DNA of 64,000 nucleotides, taken from Acidovorax sp. A79 (GTDB lineage: Bacteria; Pseudomonadota; Gammaproteobacteria; Burkholderiales; Burkholderiaceae_C). This document shows positions 46,198 to 55,982 of this stretch, one piece after another. Both the position numbers and the translations under genes were made by a program. The notes beneath the pieces are model-generated. The model had not been told where the DNA came from, made no database searches, and saw only the letters and a list, made by a program, of their open reading frames with translations. The DNA lies in NCBI RefSeq assembly GCF_041154505.1, contig NZ_AP028672.1:4256501-4320500 (forward strand), given 5' to 3'. Positions within the stretch are counted from its first letter, which is position 1; the number at the start of each line of letters is the position of its first letter.

Positions 46198-47052
46198 ATG
46201 CCAGTCGTCTTCCGATTCTTTTCCGTATTTCCGCTGTGGTTGCTGCACATCATGGGCGCGGCCATGGGCTGGGTGGCGTTCGCCGCCTCGCCCACCTACC
46301 GGCGCCGCTTCCTGGCCAATGTGGCGCTGGCGGGTTATCCGTTCGGGACCGTGCGCGCGGCCGTGGCCCATGCGGGGCGGATGGTGACCGAGCTGCCCCG
46401 CCTGTGGCTGGGCGCGCCCATGCCCTGCCGGCTGGAGGGAGAGGCCTGCGTCGAGGCGGCCTACGCGGCCGGGCGCGGCATCGTGTACCTCACGCCCCAC
46501 CAGGGGTGCTTCGAGCTGTCGGCGCAGGCCGCGGCCCGGCGCTGGAGCGCCGAGCGCGGGCCCATCACCGTGCTGTACCGTCCCGCGCGCCAGGCCTGGC
46601 TGGCCAAGGTGATGGAAACCGCGCGCAACCGGCCCGGCATGCTCGCCGTGCCCACCACGCTCGCGGGGGTGCGCCAGATGATCAAGGCCCTGCGCCGGGG
46701 CGAGGCCGTGGGCCTGCTGCCCGACCAGGTGCCGCCCGAAGGGCAGGGCCACTGGGCGCCTTTCTTTGGCCGGGACGCCTACACCATGACCCTGGCCGTG
46801 CGCCTGGCCCAGCAGACGGGCGCGGCCGTGGTGCTGGCGCGCTGCGAGCGCCTGCCCTGGGGCCGGGGTTTCGTCACCCACTTCGAGCCGCTGGCACAGC
46901 CGCTGTCCGACCAGATCGACGTCGCCGTCCTGCAGATCAACCAGGCCATGGAACACCTCATCCGCCAATGCCCCGAACAGTACCTGTGGGGCTACGCCCG
47001 CTACAAGCAGCCGCGCGCTGAGTCCGCCGCGGCGCCCGAGGTGGCCGCATGA
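46198..47052 (+). CDS. LpxL/HtrB-type lipid A acyltransferase, first copy
   Basis: Inner-membrane acyltransferase adding a secondary acyl chain to lipid A or a related lipid. The 284-aa protein has an N-terminal hydrophobic segment (FFSVFPLWLLHIMGAAMGW), the HX4(D/E) catalytic motif in TPHQGCFEL and the conserved GLLPDQVPPEG. Its stop overlaps the start of a second copy. The ATG lies only eight bases from the metK riboswitch, so the metK promoter must overlap this gene's 5' end. Confidence 0.88.
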   Translation: MPVVFRFFSVFPLWLLHIMGAAMGWVAFAASPTYRRRFLANVALAGYPFGTVRAAVAHAGRMVTELPRLWLGAPMPCRLEGEACVEAAYAAGRGIVYLTPHQGCFELSAQAAARRWSAERGPITVLYRPARQAWLAKVMETARNRPGMLAVPTTLAGVRQMIKALRRGEAVGLLPDQVPPEGQGHWAPFFGRDAYTMTLAVRLAQQTGAAVVLARCERLPWGRGFVTHFEPLAQPLSDQIDVAVLQINQAMEHLIRQCPEQYLWGYARYKQPRAESAAAPEVAA

Positions 47053-47915
47053 CGGGCCGCCTGGGGGTCTGGTTCATGCGCGTGCTGGCGCGCCTGCCGC
47101 TGCCGGTGCTGCGCGGCATGGGCTGGCTGATCGGCCGCATCCTGTTCGTGCTGGCCGGGCCGCGCCGGCGTGTGGCGCTACGCAATCTGGCGCTGTGTTA
47201 TCCCGATGCCAGCGAGCAGCAGCGCCGTGCCTGGGCGCAGGAAACCTTCGTGGTGTTCTGCCAGTCGTGGCTGGACCGCAGCTGGCTGTGGTTCGCGCCC
47301 CGGGATGTGGTGCTCGAGCGCGTGAAGCTGCGGGGAGCGCTCAACGAGCTGGAGGGCGACACGCCCACCATCATCTTCGCGCCGCATTTCTACGGCATGG
47401 ATGCGGGCGGCTCGGCGCTCACGCTGCACACGTCGCGCGCGTTCACGTCGATCTTCTCCACCCACCCGGACCCGGCCGTGGATGCCTGGTTCCGCGAGGG
47501 GCGCCAGCGCTTTGGCGACGTGCGCATGCTCAACCGCAACGACGGGGTCAAGCCCATCATCGCCAATCTGCGCAAGGGTGGCCTGCTGTACCTGTTGCCC
47601 GACATGGACTTCGGCCGCAACGACTCGCTGTTCGTGCCGTTCTACGGCATGCAGGCCGCCACCGTGCCGTCGCTGTCGCGCTTTGCGCGGCTGGGGCGGG
47701 CCAAGGTGATCGCGATGGTCACGCGCCTCACGCCCACGGGCTATGTGGCCGAGATCTCGCCTGCCTGGCCCGGCTACCCCACCGACGACGTGCAGGCGGA
47801 CACCGCCCTCATGAACGCCAATCTGCAGCGCTACATCGATGTGTCGCCCGGCCAGTACTACTGGGTGCACAAGCGCTTCAAGACGCGGCCCGAGGGCGAA
47901 GGCTCGGTGTACTGA
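47049..47915 (+). CDS. LpxL/HtrB-type lipid A acyltransferase, second copy
   Basis: A 288-aa paralogue of the preceding gene, translationally coupled through ATGA. Catalytic HX4D is in FAPHFYGMDAGG; YLLPDMDFGRNDSLFVPF replaces the usual substrate-site motif. The two copies probably add different secondary acyl chains. The sequence alone does not say which is LpxL and which LpxM/LpxP-like. Confidence 0.9.
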   Translation: MTGRLGVWFMRVLARLPLPVLRGMGWLIGRILFVLAGPRRRVALRNLALCYPDASEQQRRAWAQETFVVFCQSWLDRSWLWFAPRDVVLERVKLRGALNELEGDTPTIIFAPHFYGMDAGGSALTLHTSRAFTSIFSTHPDPAVDAWFREGRQRFGDVRMLNRNDGVKPIIANLRKGGLLYLLPDMDFGRNDSLFVPFYGMQAATVPSLSRFARLGRAKVIAMVTRLTPTGYVAEISPAWPGYPTDDVQADTALMNANLQRYIDVSPGQYYWVHKRFKTRPEGEGSVY

Positions 47916-48002
47916 ATGAAGCCAGGCGCAGCCGGCTCCTGCTGGCTGGCCGCTCGCGGGCGCGGACAGGCGAGGCACCCGTTGTCACTGGGTTCAAACA
48001 GG

Positions 48003-48037
48003 CTGCAGCGCTTACGCTTCAAGCGCTGACAGCTATC
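48003..48037. repeat. Dispersed palindromic repeat, copy 4
   Basis: Arms CAGCGCTT (48006-48013) and AAGCGCTG (48021-48028) around a seven-base loop, followed by AGCTATC. It overlaps the stop codon of the alpha/beta hydrolase on the minus strand and separates it from the convergent acyltransferase. Confidence 0.75.
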
Positions 48038-48941
48038 ATTTTTGCTGCAAAAAGTGCCGCAGCTCCATCGCCACGCGCTCGGGGTGTTCGTGCACGACCC
48101 AGTGAGAGGCCTGCTCCACGCGGTGCAGCTGCAGTTGGGGAATCCAGCCCGGCAGGCCGTCGAGCAGCCCGGGCAGCAGGGCCGGGTCGTCCATCGCCCA
48201 GAGCACCAGGGTCGGCACGGCCACGGTGAGCATGCTGTCCGGCAGGGTGATCGCCTGCACGCTGTCGTCGCCCTCGCGGGGTGGGCGCAGGGGGCTGGCG
48301 CGGTAGTAGTTGCAGGCACCGGTCAGGCCCTGCTGCCACAGGGCGCGGTACTGGGCGCGCACGCTCTCGGTGAGCCAGGCGGGGACGCGGCCGTCCGGTG
48401 CGTCGAAAAAGCCGAACAGGCGGCGAAAGTCGTTCTCGGCCAGCAGCGCCTCGGCGTCCGGGCGGCAGAGAAAGTGCATGTACTGGCTGGCGGCCTGCTG
48501 CGCGGGGCTGTGCTGCAGCTCGCGCAGGAACGTGCCCGGGTGGGGCGAATTGATGATGGCCAGGCGCTTCATCAGCCCCGGCTGCTGGTTGGCCAGGTTC
48601 CAGGCCACGGCCCCGCCCCAGTCGTGCGCCACCAGGCATTCGAGCGGGCCGCCCGGGGACTCGGCCGCGATCAGGGCCGCGAGGTCCTGCACCAGGTGTT
48701 TGGCGCGGTAGGCCTCGGCCTCGGCCGGGCTGCTGGAGGGCCCGAAGCCGCGCAGGTAGGGTGCGATGCAGCGGTAGCCGCCGTTTTCGGGCCGAGCGAA
48801 GTGCAGCAGCAGTTCGTCCCAGATGAAGGCGCCTTCCGGGAAACCGTGCAGCAGCAGCAGCACCGGACGGCCGGCCACGCCGGTCACGCGGCAGTGCAGG
48901 GTGATGCCGTGGGGCAGGGTGACGGAGCGGGTCTGGATCAT
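48036..48941 (-). CDS. Alpha/beta hydrolase, epoxide hydrolase/dehalogenase type
   Basis: A 301-aa hydrolase. The oxyanion motif LLHGFPEGAFIWDEL is followed by the nucleophile elbow VAHDWGGAVAW with aspartate (D107), which places it with epoxide hydrolases and haloalkane/fluoroacetate dehalogenases rather than esterases. The catalytic His is in QASHWVVHEHPE. The substrate is unknown. Confidence 0.85.
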   Translation of the reverse strand: MIQTRSVTLPHGITLHCRVTGVAGRPVLLLLHGFPEGAFIWDELLLHFARPENGGYRCIAPYLRGFGPSSSPAEAEAYRAKHLVQDLAALIAAESPGGPLECLVAHDWGGAVAWNLANQQPGLMKRLAIINSPHPGTFLRELQHSPAQQAASQYMHFLCRPDAEALLAENDFRRLFGFFDAPDGRVPAWLTESVRAQYRALWQQGLTGACNYYRASPLRPPREGDDSVQAITLPDSMLTVAVPTLVLWAMDDPALLPGLLDGLPGWIPQLQLHRVEQASHWVVHEHPERVAMELRHFLQQK

Positions 48942-48950
48942 GATGCTATG

Positions 48951-48986
48951 AATTGAATAGCTAGCAGCGCATGACAGACAAGCGCC
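48951..48986. repeat. Dispersed palindromic repeat, degenerate copy 5
   Basis: AATAGCT followed by GCGCATG / CAAGCGC around loop ACAGA, matching the other copies with one arm substitution. Located in the gap between engB and the hydrolase gene. Confidence 0.6.
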
Positions 48987-48990
48987 GTGC

Positions 48991-49734
48991 CTAATTTTGC
49001 TGAGAATCCTCAGGGGCTTCCGGTGCGGCGGTGCCGTCGGGCGCTGCTGCAGGGGCGGCCGGCTGTACCGGGTGTGCCCATTGCCACAGCAGCTGCGCCA
49101 CCTCGTCCACGCCTTGTTTCTTGAGGGCCGAGAACATCTTCACCTCTCCACCGCCCGCGTTCAGTCGCGTAATCGACAGCACCTTGGCCTGCTCGGCGCG
49201 GGTGAGCTTGTCGGCCTTGGTCAGCACGATGAGGAACTTGAGGCCCTCTTCGACGCGCGGACGCACCACTTCGAGCAGGGCCTCGTCCAGCTCGGTCAGG
49301 CCCAGGCGCGGGTCGCACAGCAGCACGATGCCCGTGAGCCCGGGGCGGCTGACCAGGTAGTTCACCATCACCTGCTGCCAGCGCACCTTGTCCGAGCGCG
49401 ACACGGCAGCGTAGCCGTAACCGGGCAGGTCGGCCAGCACCGCATCCATCACGCCCTGCTTGCCCAGGGAAAACAGGTTGATGTGCTGGGTGCGCCCGGG
49501 TTTCTTGGACGCGAACGCGAGCTGCTTTTGCTGGGTGAGCGTGTTGATGCAGGTGGATTTGCCCGCATTGGAGCGGCCCACGAAGGCGATTTCGGGCACG
49601 TCGATGGGCGGCAGGTGGTGCAGCTGCGCGGCCGTGGTCAGGAACTTGGCCGTGTGCATCCAGCCCATGGCGGTCTTGGCGTCAGGTGCGGGCGGAAGGG
49701 AGCCAGCAACTGGCGCGGTAGGAGATGTCGTCAT
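48991..49734 (-). CDS. engB: Ribosome biogenesis GTPase EngB/YihA
   Basis: Essential GTPase for large-subunit assembly. The 247-aa protein has G1 GRSNAGKST, G2 region PGRTQHINLF, G3 DLPGYGYA and G4 TKAD. The C-terminus is a 25-residue Pro/Ala-rich tail that is probably disordered. It is divergent from cytochrome c4 with a 72-base gap, a common order in Burkholderiales. Confidence 0.96.
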   Translation of the reverse strand: MTTSPTAPVAGSLPPAPDAKTAMGWMHTAKFLTTAAQLHHLPPIDVPEIAFVGRSNAGKSTCINTLTQQKQLAFASKKPGRTQHINLFSLGKQGVMDAVLADLPGYGYAAVSRSDKVRWQQVMVNYLVSRPGLTGIVLLCDPRLGLTELDEALLEVVRPRVEEGLKFLIVLTKADKLTRAEQAKVLSITRLNAGGGEVKMFSALKKQGVDEVAQLLWQWAHPVQPAAPAAAPDGTAAPEAPEDSQQN

Positions 49735-49806
49735 GGGGAATTGGGATGCGAGGGAGCCTCATTGTAGAATCGCGAGGTTTTGCGCACATAAACACAGACC
49801 CTCGAT

Positions 49807-50436
49807 ATGAAGTTGCTCGCCTCCTTGCTGACGGCTGCCGCACTGGCAGCACCTGTTATTTCGGCCTTTGCGGCGGGCGATGCCCCCAAAGCGGCCAAGC
49901 CGGATCTCGTCAAGGGCGAGGCCAGCTACACCGCGGTGTGCGCCGCCTGCCACGGCGCCGATGGCAACTCGGCCATCGCGGCCAACCCCAAGCTGTCGCA
50001 GCAGCACCCCGAATACCTGGTCAAGCAGCTGCAGGAATTCAAGTCCGGCAAGCGCAACAACGCCGTCATGAAGGGTTTCGCCAGTGCCCTGTCGGATGAC
50101 GACATGCGGAACATCGCGTACTGGGTGACCGCCAAGCCCGCGAAGGCCGGCTTCGCGAAGGACAAGGACCTCGTCGCCCTGGGCGAGCGCATCTACCGTG
50201 GCGGCATCGCCGACCGCCAGATCGCTGCCTGCGCGGGCTGCCACAGCCCCAACGGTGCCGGCATCCCCGCGCAGTACCCCCGCCTGTCGGGCCAGCACGC
50301 TGACTACACCGTGGCACAGCTCAACACCTTCCGCGACGGCTCGCGCGCCAACAGCATCCAGATGACGCAAGTGGCGGCCAAGCTCAACGACAAGGAAATC
50401 AAGGCCGTGGCCGACTACATCGCCGGCCTGCGCTGA
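49807..50436 (+). CDS. Cytochrome c4, diheme
   Basis: Periplasmic electron carrier to terminal oxidases. The 209-aa precursor has a signal peptide (MKLLASLLTAAALAAPVISAFA) and two similar halves, each with one heme site: CAACH and CAGCH. Later Met-containing stretches (NNAVMKGFA, NSIQMTQVA) supply the axial ligands. It sits before the ResB/CcsA pair required to attach heme. Confidence 0.95.
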   Translation: MKLLASLLTAAALAAPVISAFAAGDAPKAAKPDLVKGEASYTAVCAACHGADGNSAIAANPKLSQQHPEYLVKQLQEFKSGKRNNAVMKGFASALSDDDMRNIAYWVTAKPAKAGFAKDKDLVALGERIYRGGIADRQIAACAGCHSPNGAGIPAQYPRLSGQHADYTVAQLNTFRDGSRANSIQMTQVAAKLNDKEIKAVADYIAGLR

Positions 50437-50461
50437 GCGATTTGATTTTCGTCAATCTTGT

Positions 50462-50549
50462 GGCCCGAAAGACCGGGCCGCACGGAACCTACCGCCAATA
50501 ACAATCCCAAAACGGGCGGGCCCATCGCACAGATGGTCCCGCCCTTTTT
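50462..50549 (+). terminator. Terminator after cytochrome c4
   Basis: A hairpin GGCCCG/CGGGCC (50462-50479) is followed by a stronger one: GGGCGGG (50514-50520) pairs with CCCGCCC (50538-50544), extended by CCATC/GATGG with one mismatch, then TTTTT. It should separate cytochrome c4 transcripts from the resB operon. Confidence 0.85.
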
Positions 50550-50584
50550 CTTTCTTTCGCGCCCCGAAGCCCACGTTTCCATCC

Positions 50585-52741
50585 ATGTCCGACAACACCC
50601 AAGGCCTTCGCATCCAGTCTGGTTCCCAGGCCTTGCGCGCAGGGATCGAACTGCTGTCCTCGATGCGGTTCGCCATCTCGCTGCTGACGGTGATCTGCAT
50701 CGCCTCCGTGATCGGCACGGTGCTCAAGCAGCATGAGCCGGCGGTCAACTATGTCAACCAGTTCGGGCCGTTCTGGGCCGAGCTGTTCGGCGCCATCCAG
50801 CTCAACGCGGTCTACAGCGCCTGGTGGTTCCTCCTCATCCTGGCGTTCCTGGTGGTCAGCACCTCGCTGTGCATTGCCCGCAACACGCCCAAGATCCTCA
50901 TCGACCTGAAGGTCTACAAGGAAAACATCCGGGAGCAAAGCCTCAAGGCCTTCCACCACAAGGCCGAGGCAGGGCTGAGCGGGTCCGCCGAGGCCGAGGC
51001 GCGCCGCATCGGCACCATGCTGGCGGGCGGCGGCTGGAAAGTGCGCCTGCAGCAGCGCGACACGGCCACCGGCCCCGGTACCGGCTGGATGGTGGCCGCC
51101 AAGGCGGGGGCTGCCAACAAGCTGGGCTACATCGCGGCGCACAGCGCCATCGTGCTGGTGTGCGTGGGTGGCCTGCTGGACGGTGACCTCATCGTGCGCG
51201 CCCAGATGCTGCTGGGCGGCAAGACCCCGTACCAGGGCGGAGGGCTGATCGCCGATGTGAAGCCCGAGCACCGCCTGTCGGAGCGCAACCCGACCTTCCG
51301 CGGCAACCTGCTCGTGGCGGAGGGCACGCAGTCGAGCACGGCGATCCTGAACCAGTCCGACGGCGTGCTGCTGCAGGACCTGCCGTTCGCCATCGAACTC
51401 AAGAAATTCATCGTCGAGCACTACTCCACCGGCATGCCCAAGCTGTTTGCCAGCGAGATCGTCATCCATGACAAGGCCACGGGCGAGAAGACCCCGGCGC
51501 GCGTGGAGGTGAACCACCCGGCCAGCTACCGCGGCATCGAGATCTACCAGTCGAGCTTCGACGACGGTGGTTCGCACCTGAAGCTGCGGGCCGTGCCCAT
51601 GGTGGCAGGCGCCAAGGCCTTTGATGTCGAGGGCGTGGTGGGCAATTCCACCCAGCTGACCAACAACGGCGGCGGCACTGGCAGCGAGACGCTGACGCTG
51701 GAATTCACGGCGCTGCGCACCATCAATGTCGAGAACTTCGGCGGGGCAGGCCCGGGCGGCACCGGTGTCGATGTGCGCAAGGTGGACCTGCGCGAGTCGG
51801 TGGAGTCCCGCTTGGGCGCGGCCAACAAGACCGTGACCAAGAAGGAGCTGCGCAACGTGGGCCCCAGCGTGAGCTACAAGCTGCGCGACGCGGCGGGCCA
51901 GGCCCGCGAGTTCCACAACTACATGCTGCCCGTGGACACGGGGGACGGCGTGCCGGTGTTCCTGCTGGGGGTGCGCGAGAGCCCGGCGGAACCGTTCCGA
52001 TACCTTCGCGTGCCGGCCGATGACAAGGGCGGCATGGACGGCTTCATGCGCCTGAAGGCCGCTCTGGCCGACCCGGCGGCGCGCGAACAGGCGGTGCGCC
52101 GCTATGTGGCGCAGGCCATCGATGCCTCGCGCACGGATCTGGCCGAGCAGCTGCAGCAGTCCGCATCGCGGGCGCTGGCCCTGTTCGCCGGACGCGGCAT
52201 GGTGGACGGCAAGCCCACCGGTGGCCTGCAGGCGGTCTCGGACTTCATGGAGGCGAATGTGCCGGAGGCCGAGCGCGCGCGCGCCGGCGAAGTGCTGGTG
52301 CGCATTCTCAATGGCACGCTGTTTGAGGTGGCCCAGCTGTCGCGCCAGAACGCGGGCCTGCCGCGCCTGCCGCAGGATGAACAGACACGGGGCTTCATGA
52401 CCCAGGCCGTGCTGTCGCTCAGCGACGCGCAGATCTACCCCGCGCCACTGGCGTTCGAGCTCAAGGACTTCACCCAGGTGCAGGCCAGCGTGTTCCAGGT
52501 GGCCCGAGCCCCTGGCAAGAACATTGTCTATCTGGGTTGCGCCTTGCTGATCCTCGGTGTTTTTGCCATGCTGTACGTGCGCGAGCGCCGCGTCTGGGTC
52601 TGGGTGGCGCCGCAGGGCGGCGGCAGCCACGCCACCATGGCGCTGTCCACGAACCGCAAGACCATGGACGGGGACCAGGAGTTTGTACAGCTCGCACAGA
52701 AACTGATCGGGGCCGGCAAGGCCCCGGAAGGCACCGCATGA
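50585..52741 (+). CDS. resB: Cytochrome c biogenesis protein ResB
   Basis: Membrane part of the System II heme-delivery and ligation machinery. The 718-aa protein has N-terminal membrane helices (FAISLLTVICIASVIGTVL, WWFLLILAFLVVSTSLCI), a third near residue 180, a large periplasmic domain and a last helix (IVYLGCALLILGVFAMLYV). Its stop overlaps the ccsA start, as expected for a two-gene complex. Confidence 0.95.
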   Translation: MSDNTQGLRIQSGSQALRAGIELLSSMRFAISLLTVICIASVIGTVLKQHEPAVNYVNQFGPFWAELFGAIQLNAVYSAWWFLLILAFLVVSTSLCIARNTPKILIDLKVYKENIREQSLKAFHHKAEAGLSGSAEAEARRIGTMLAGGGWKVRLQQRDTATGPGTGWMVAAKAGAANKLGYIAAHSAIVLVCVGGLLDGDLIVRAQMLLGGKTPYQGGGLIADVKPEHRLSERNPTFRGNLLVAEGTQSSTAILNQSDGVLLQDLPFAIELKKFIVEHYSTGMPKLFASEIVIHDKATGEKTPARVEVNHPASYRGIEIYQSSFDDGGSHLKLRAVPMVAGAKAFDVEGVVGNSTQLTNNGGGTGSETLTLEFTALRTINVENFGGAGPGGTGVDVRKVDLRESVESRLGAANKTVTKKELRNVGPSVSYKLRDAAGQAREFHNYMLPVDTGDGVPVFLLGVRESPAEPFRYLRVPADDKGGMDGFMRLKAALADPAAREQAVRRYVAQAIDASRTDLAEQLQQSASRALALFAGRGMVDGKPTGGLQAVSDFMEANVPEAERARAGEVLVRILNGTLFEVAQLSRQNAGLPRLPQDEQTRGFMTQAVLSLSDAQIYPAPLAFELKDFTQVQASVFQVARAPGKNIVYLGCALLILGVFAMLYVRERRVWVWVAPQGGGSHATMALSTNRKTMDGDQEFVQLAQKLIGAGKAPEGTA

Positions 52742-54084
52742 ACACCGCCACCGGCAACACGAATACCGCGATCACCCTGAATGAGGGGTTCTTCGCCCGC
52801 CGCAACTGGTTCGACTGGCTGTTCGCGGCCATCGTGGCGGTGGGCGGCCTCTATGCGCTGCAGCGCTACGGCAGCTACATGGATGTGTACGAAAAAGGCA
52901 TCCTGCTGGGTGCCATTCCCTGCACCATCTGGCTGGGCTGGTTCTGGCGGCCGCTGCGCGTGCTGATGCTGGTGGTGACGGCGGTGGCGCTTTTTGCCAT
53001 CGGCCTGTACCAGCAGGACGGCGCGGGCAGCCTGGCGCGCGCGGACACGGTGTTCGGCCTCAAGTACTTCCTGTCGAGCCAGTCCGCCATCCTCTGGATG
53101 AGCATGCTGTTCTTCATCAGCACCGCGTTCTACTGGATCGGCATGTTCTCGCGCGGCGAGGGCAGGACCATGGGCATGCTCGGCTCGCGCATCGCCTGGG
53201 TGGCCGTGGCCATGGCGCTCATCGGCACGCTGGTGCGCTGGTACGAGAGCTACCTCATCGGCCCGGACATCGGCCACATCCCGGTGAGCAACCTGTATGA
53301 AGTGTTCGTGCTGTTCTGCTGGATGACGGCGGCGTTCTACCTGTACTACGAGCAGCAGTACGACACCCGCGCCCTGGGCGGCTTTGTGATGCTGGTGGTG
53401 AGCGCGGCGGTCGGTTTTCTGCTCTGGTACACCGTGGTGCGCGAGGCGCATGAGATCCAGCCCCTGGTGCCCGCGCTCAAGAGCTGGTGGATGAAGCTGC
53501 ACGTGCCCGCCAACTTCATCGGATACGGCACGTTCGCGCTGGCTGCCATGGTGGCGTTCGCCTACCTCATCAAGCAGCAGGCCACCGAAACCCGCTGGTA
53601 CAAGCTGGCCCCCCTGTGGCTGCTGGGCGTGGTCCTGTGCTTCGAGCCCATCGTGTTCCGCCAGGGCGCCACCGAGAACGGCGGCAGCTACTGGATGGTG
53701 TACTTCGGCATCTCGGCATTCATCGTGGCGGGCATCCTCTTCGGCCGCAAGCGCATCGCGGCGCGCCTGCCGTCGTTCGAGATCCTGGACGACGTGATGT
53801 ACAAGTCCATCGCCGTGGGCTTTGCGTTCTTCACCATCGCCACCGTGCTGGGGGCGCTGTGGGCGGCCGAGGCCTGGGGCGGCTACTGGAGCTGGGACCC
53901 GAAAGAGACCTGGGCGCTGATCGTCTGGCTCAATTACGCGGCCTGGCTGCACATGCGTCTCATGAAGGGCCTGCGGGGTACCGTCTCGGCCTGGTGGGCG
54001 CTGGTCGGCCTGGCGGTGACCACGTTCGCGTTCCTGGGCGTGAACATGTTCCTGAGCGGGCTGCACAGCTACGGCACGCTGTAG
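52738..54084 (+). CDS. ccsB: Cytochrome c biogenesis protein CcsA/CcsB (ResC)
   Basis: Partner of ResB, exporting and presenting heme for attachment to apocytochromes. The 448-aa polytopic protein carries the WWD heme-handling motif as [19 protein letters not shown] and conserved histidines in helices ([19 protein letters not shown]). ATG 52738 overlaps the resB stop and gives the expected length; the frame is open for another 67 codons upstream inside resB. Confidence 0.95.
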   Translation: MNTATGNTNTAITLNEGFFARRNWFDWLFAAIVAVGGLYALQRYGSYMDVYEKGILLGAIPCTIWLGWFWRPLRVLMLVVTAVALFAIGLYQQDGAGSLARADTVFGLKYFLSSQSAILWMSMLFFISTAFYWIGMFSRGEGRTMGMLGSRIAWVAVAMALIGTLVRWYESYLIGPDIGHIPVSNLYEVFVLFCWMTAAFYLYYEQQYDTRALGGFVMLVVSAAVGFLLWYTVVREAHEIQPLVPALKSWWMKLHVPANFIGYGTFALAAMVAFAYLIKQQATETRWYKLAPLWLLGVVLCFEPIVFRQGATENGGSYWMVYFGISAFIVAGILFGRKRIAARLPSFEILDDVMYKSIAVGFAFFTIATVLGALWAAEAWGGYWSWDPKETWALIVWLNYAAWLHMRLMKGLRGTVSAWWALVGLAVTTFAFLGVNMFLSGLHSYGTL

Positions 54085-54236
54085 GCCCGCGGCTGCCCGC
54101 ACGCCCCTGCCCGGCAGGCAGGCGGCGCCTGCAACTATTGTGTCTTCGGTGTAACCTGAACGGCCCAGGGAACGAACTAGCAGTTGTTCCGCTCTATCGC
54201 AGAGTCCGTTTCAACCGAGAACCACCGGAGACACCC

Positions 54237-55241
54237 ATGCTGATTCCATCCCGCGAACCGGGTTTCAACCACCCGCATTCCTCCGAGATCACGCCCCGCT
54301 CGGTGTACGAGGAGCGGCGCAGGATGCTCCGGCTGATGGCCGGCGGGGCGGCGGGCGCGGCACTGGCCGCCTGGGCCGGGCGCGAGGCGCTGGCACAGCA
54401 GGGAACTGTCGCGCGTCCTGGCAAGCTGGTGGCGCTGGCCAGTGCGAAGTCCACCGTACCAGGCGCCATCTCGATGGAAAAGCTCACCGACTACAAGGAC
54501 GCGAGCACCTACAACAACTTCTATGAGTTCGGCACCGACAAGGCCGACCCCGCCCGCAACGCTCACACCCTGAAGACCACGCCATGGACCGTGGAAGTCG
54601 AAGGGCTGGTGAAGAAGCCTGGCAAGTACGGCATGGAAGACCTGCTCAAGCTCAGTGCCCAGGAAGAGCGCATCTACCGGCTGCGCTGCGTGGAGGGCTG
54701 GTCGATGGTGATTCCATGGGTGGGCTATTCGCTGTCCGAACTGATCAAGCGGGTGGAGCCGCAAGGCAGCGCCAAGTATGTGGAATTCGTGACGCTGGCC
54801 GACAAGGCCACCATGCCGTTTGTCGGCTCGCGCGTGCTTGACTGGCCCTATGTGGAGGGCCTGCGCCTGGACGAGGCCATGCACCCGCTGACGCTGCTGG
54901 CGTTCGGCATGTACGGCGAAGTGCTGCCCAACCAGAATGGCGCGCCGGTGCGCCTGGTGGTGCCCTGGAAATATGGATTCAAGAGTGCCAAGAGCATCGT
55001 CAAGATCCGTTTTGTCGAGAAGGAGCCAGGCACGGCGTGGAACAAGGCGGCCAAGCAGGAGTACGGCTTCTACTCCAACGTGAACCCCGAGGTGGACCAC
55101 CCCCGATGGAGCCAGGCCACCGAACGGCGCATTGGCGAAGACGGCCTCTTTGCCAAGAAGCGCAAGACGCTGATGTTCAACGGCTACGAAGCCCAGGTGG
55201 GGCAGCTGTACGCGGGCATGGACCTCAAGAAGTTCTACTGA
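54237..55241 (+). CDS. msrP: Protein-methionine-sulfoxide reductase catalytic subunit MsrP
   Basis: Periplasmic molybdopterin enzyme that repairs oxidised methionines. The 334-aa precursor has a twin-arginine signal ([21 protein letters not shown]) and the sulfite-oxidase fold with the molybdenum-binding cysteine in [19 protein letters not shown] precedes ATG 54237. The membrane partner MsrQ follows. Confidence 0.95.
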   Translation: MLIPSREPGFNHPHSSEITPRSVYEERRRMLRLMAGGAAGAALAAWAGREALAQQGTVARPGKLVALASAKSTVPGAISMEKLTDYKDASTYNNFYEFGTDKADPARNAHTLKTTPWTVEVEGLVKKPGKYGMEDLLKLSAQEERIYRLRCVEGWSMVIPWVGYSLSELIKRVEPQGSAKYVEFVTLADKATMPFVGSRVLDWPYVEGLRLDEAMHPLTLLAFGMYGEVLPNQNGAPVRLVVPWKYGFKSAKSIVKIRFVEKEPGTAWNKAAKQEYGFYSNVNPEVDHPRWSQATERRIGEDGLFAKKRKTLMFNGYEAQVGQLYAGMDLKKFY

Positions 55242-55306
55242 CCGCCGCGTCCGCCCGGCTTCGCCGTCACGTCCGGTGGCGAAAGCCCGGCCCGGCCCTT
55301 GCCCCC

Positions 55307-55957
55307 ATGCGAAAACTGCTGCTCCATCCTGCCGCCAAGCCCGGGGTGTTCGTGCTGTGCCTGCTTCCGCTGGCCTGGCTGGTGTATGCCGCGGCCGCCA
55401 ACGAACTGGGGGCCAACCCTGCCGAAGCCCTGATCCGCGCCACGGGCGACTGGACGCTGCGCGCGTTGTGCCTGGTGCTGGCGGTGACACCGCTGCGCGT
55501 GCTCGCCTCCACGCCCCAGCTCGCGCGCTTTCGGCGCATGCTGGGGCTGTTCGTGTTCTTCTATGGGTTGCTGCACCTGCTGAGCTACGCCTGGTTCGAC
55601 ATGGGCTTTGATGTGGCCGACATCGTGCGCGACATCGTCAAGCGGCCCTTCATCCTGGTGGGGTCCCTGGCGCTGCTGGTGCTCACGCTGCTCGCCGCCA
55701 CGTCGTTCAACCGCGCCATCAAGGCGCTGGGTGCAAGGCGCTGGCAGGCCCTGCACCGCAGCGTATACGCGGTGGCGGGGCTGGCCATCCTGCATTTTTT
55801 CTGGATGCGCGCGGGCAAGAACGATTTTGGCGAGGTGGCGGTCTACGCGGTGGTGCTCGCGGCCCTGCTCGGCTGGCGGCTGTGGCACCGGCTGCGCAAG
55901 CGGCAGGCGGCGCAGGGGGCGGCGGCTCCCCGCCGGACGGCCGCTGGGGCCCGGTAA
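55307..55957 (+). CDS. msrQ: Heme-binding membrane subunit MsrQ
   Basis: Inner-membrane cytochrome b-type protein passing quinol electrons to MsrP. The 216-aa protein has about six helices with heme-ligand histidines in FYGLLHLLSYAWFD and WQALHRSVYAVAGLAILHFFW. ATG 55307 begins MRKLLLHPAAKP, the usual N-terminus. Confidence 0.93.
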   Translation: MRKLLLHPAAKPGVFVLCLLPLAWLVYAAAANELGANPAEALIRATGDWTLRALCLVLAVTPLRVLASTPQLARFRRMLGLFVFFYGLLHLLSYAWFDMGFDVADIVRDIVKRPFILVGSLALLVLTLLAATSFNRAIKALGARRWQALHRSVYAVAGLAILHFFWMRAGKNDFGEVAVYAVVLAALLGWRLWHRLRKRQAAQGAAAPRRTAAGAR

Positions 55958-55982
55958 CGCAATGCGGATGGGATGCTAGGTC

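Noticed and set aside
50489..52630. 713-codon minus-strand open frame opposite resB
   Set aside because: Antisense shadow of a GC-rich gene; His/Gly/Arg-rich with no domain, while the plus frame is clear ResB.
53487..54236. 250-codon upstream extension of msrP
   Set aside because: It overlaps ccsA in another frame; the Tat signal and ribosome site place the start at 54237.
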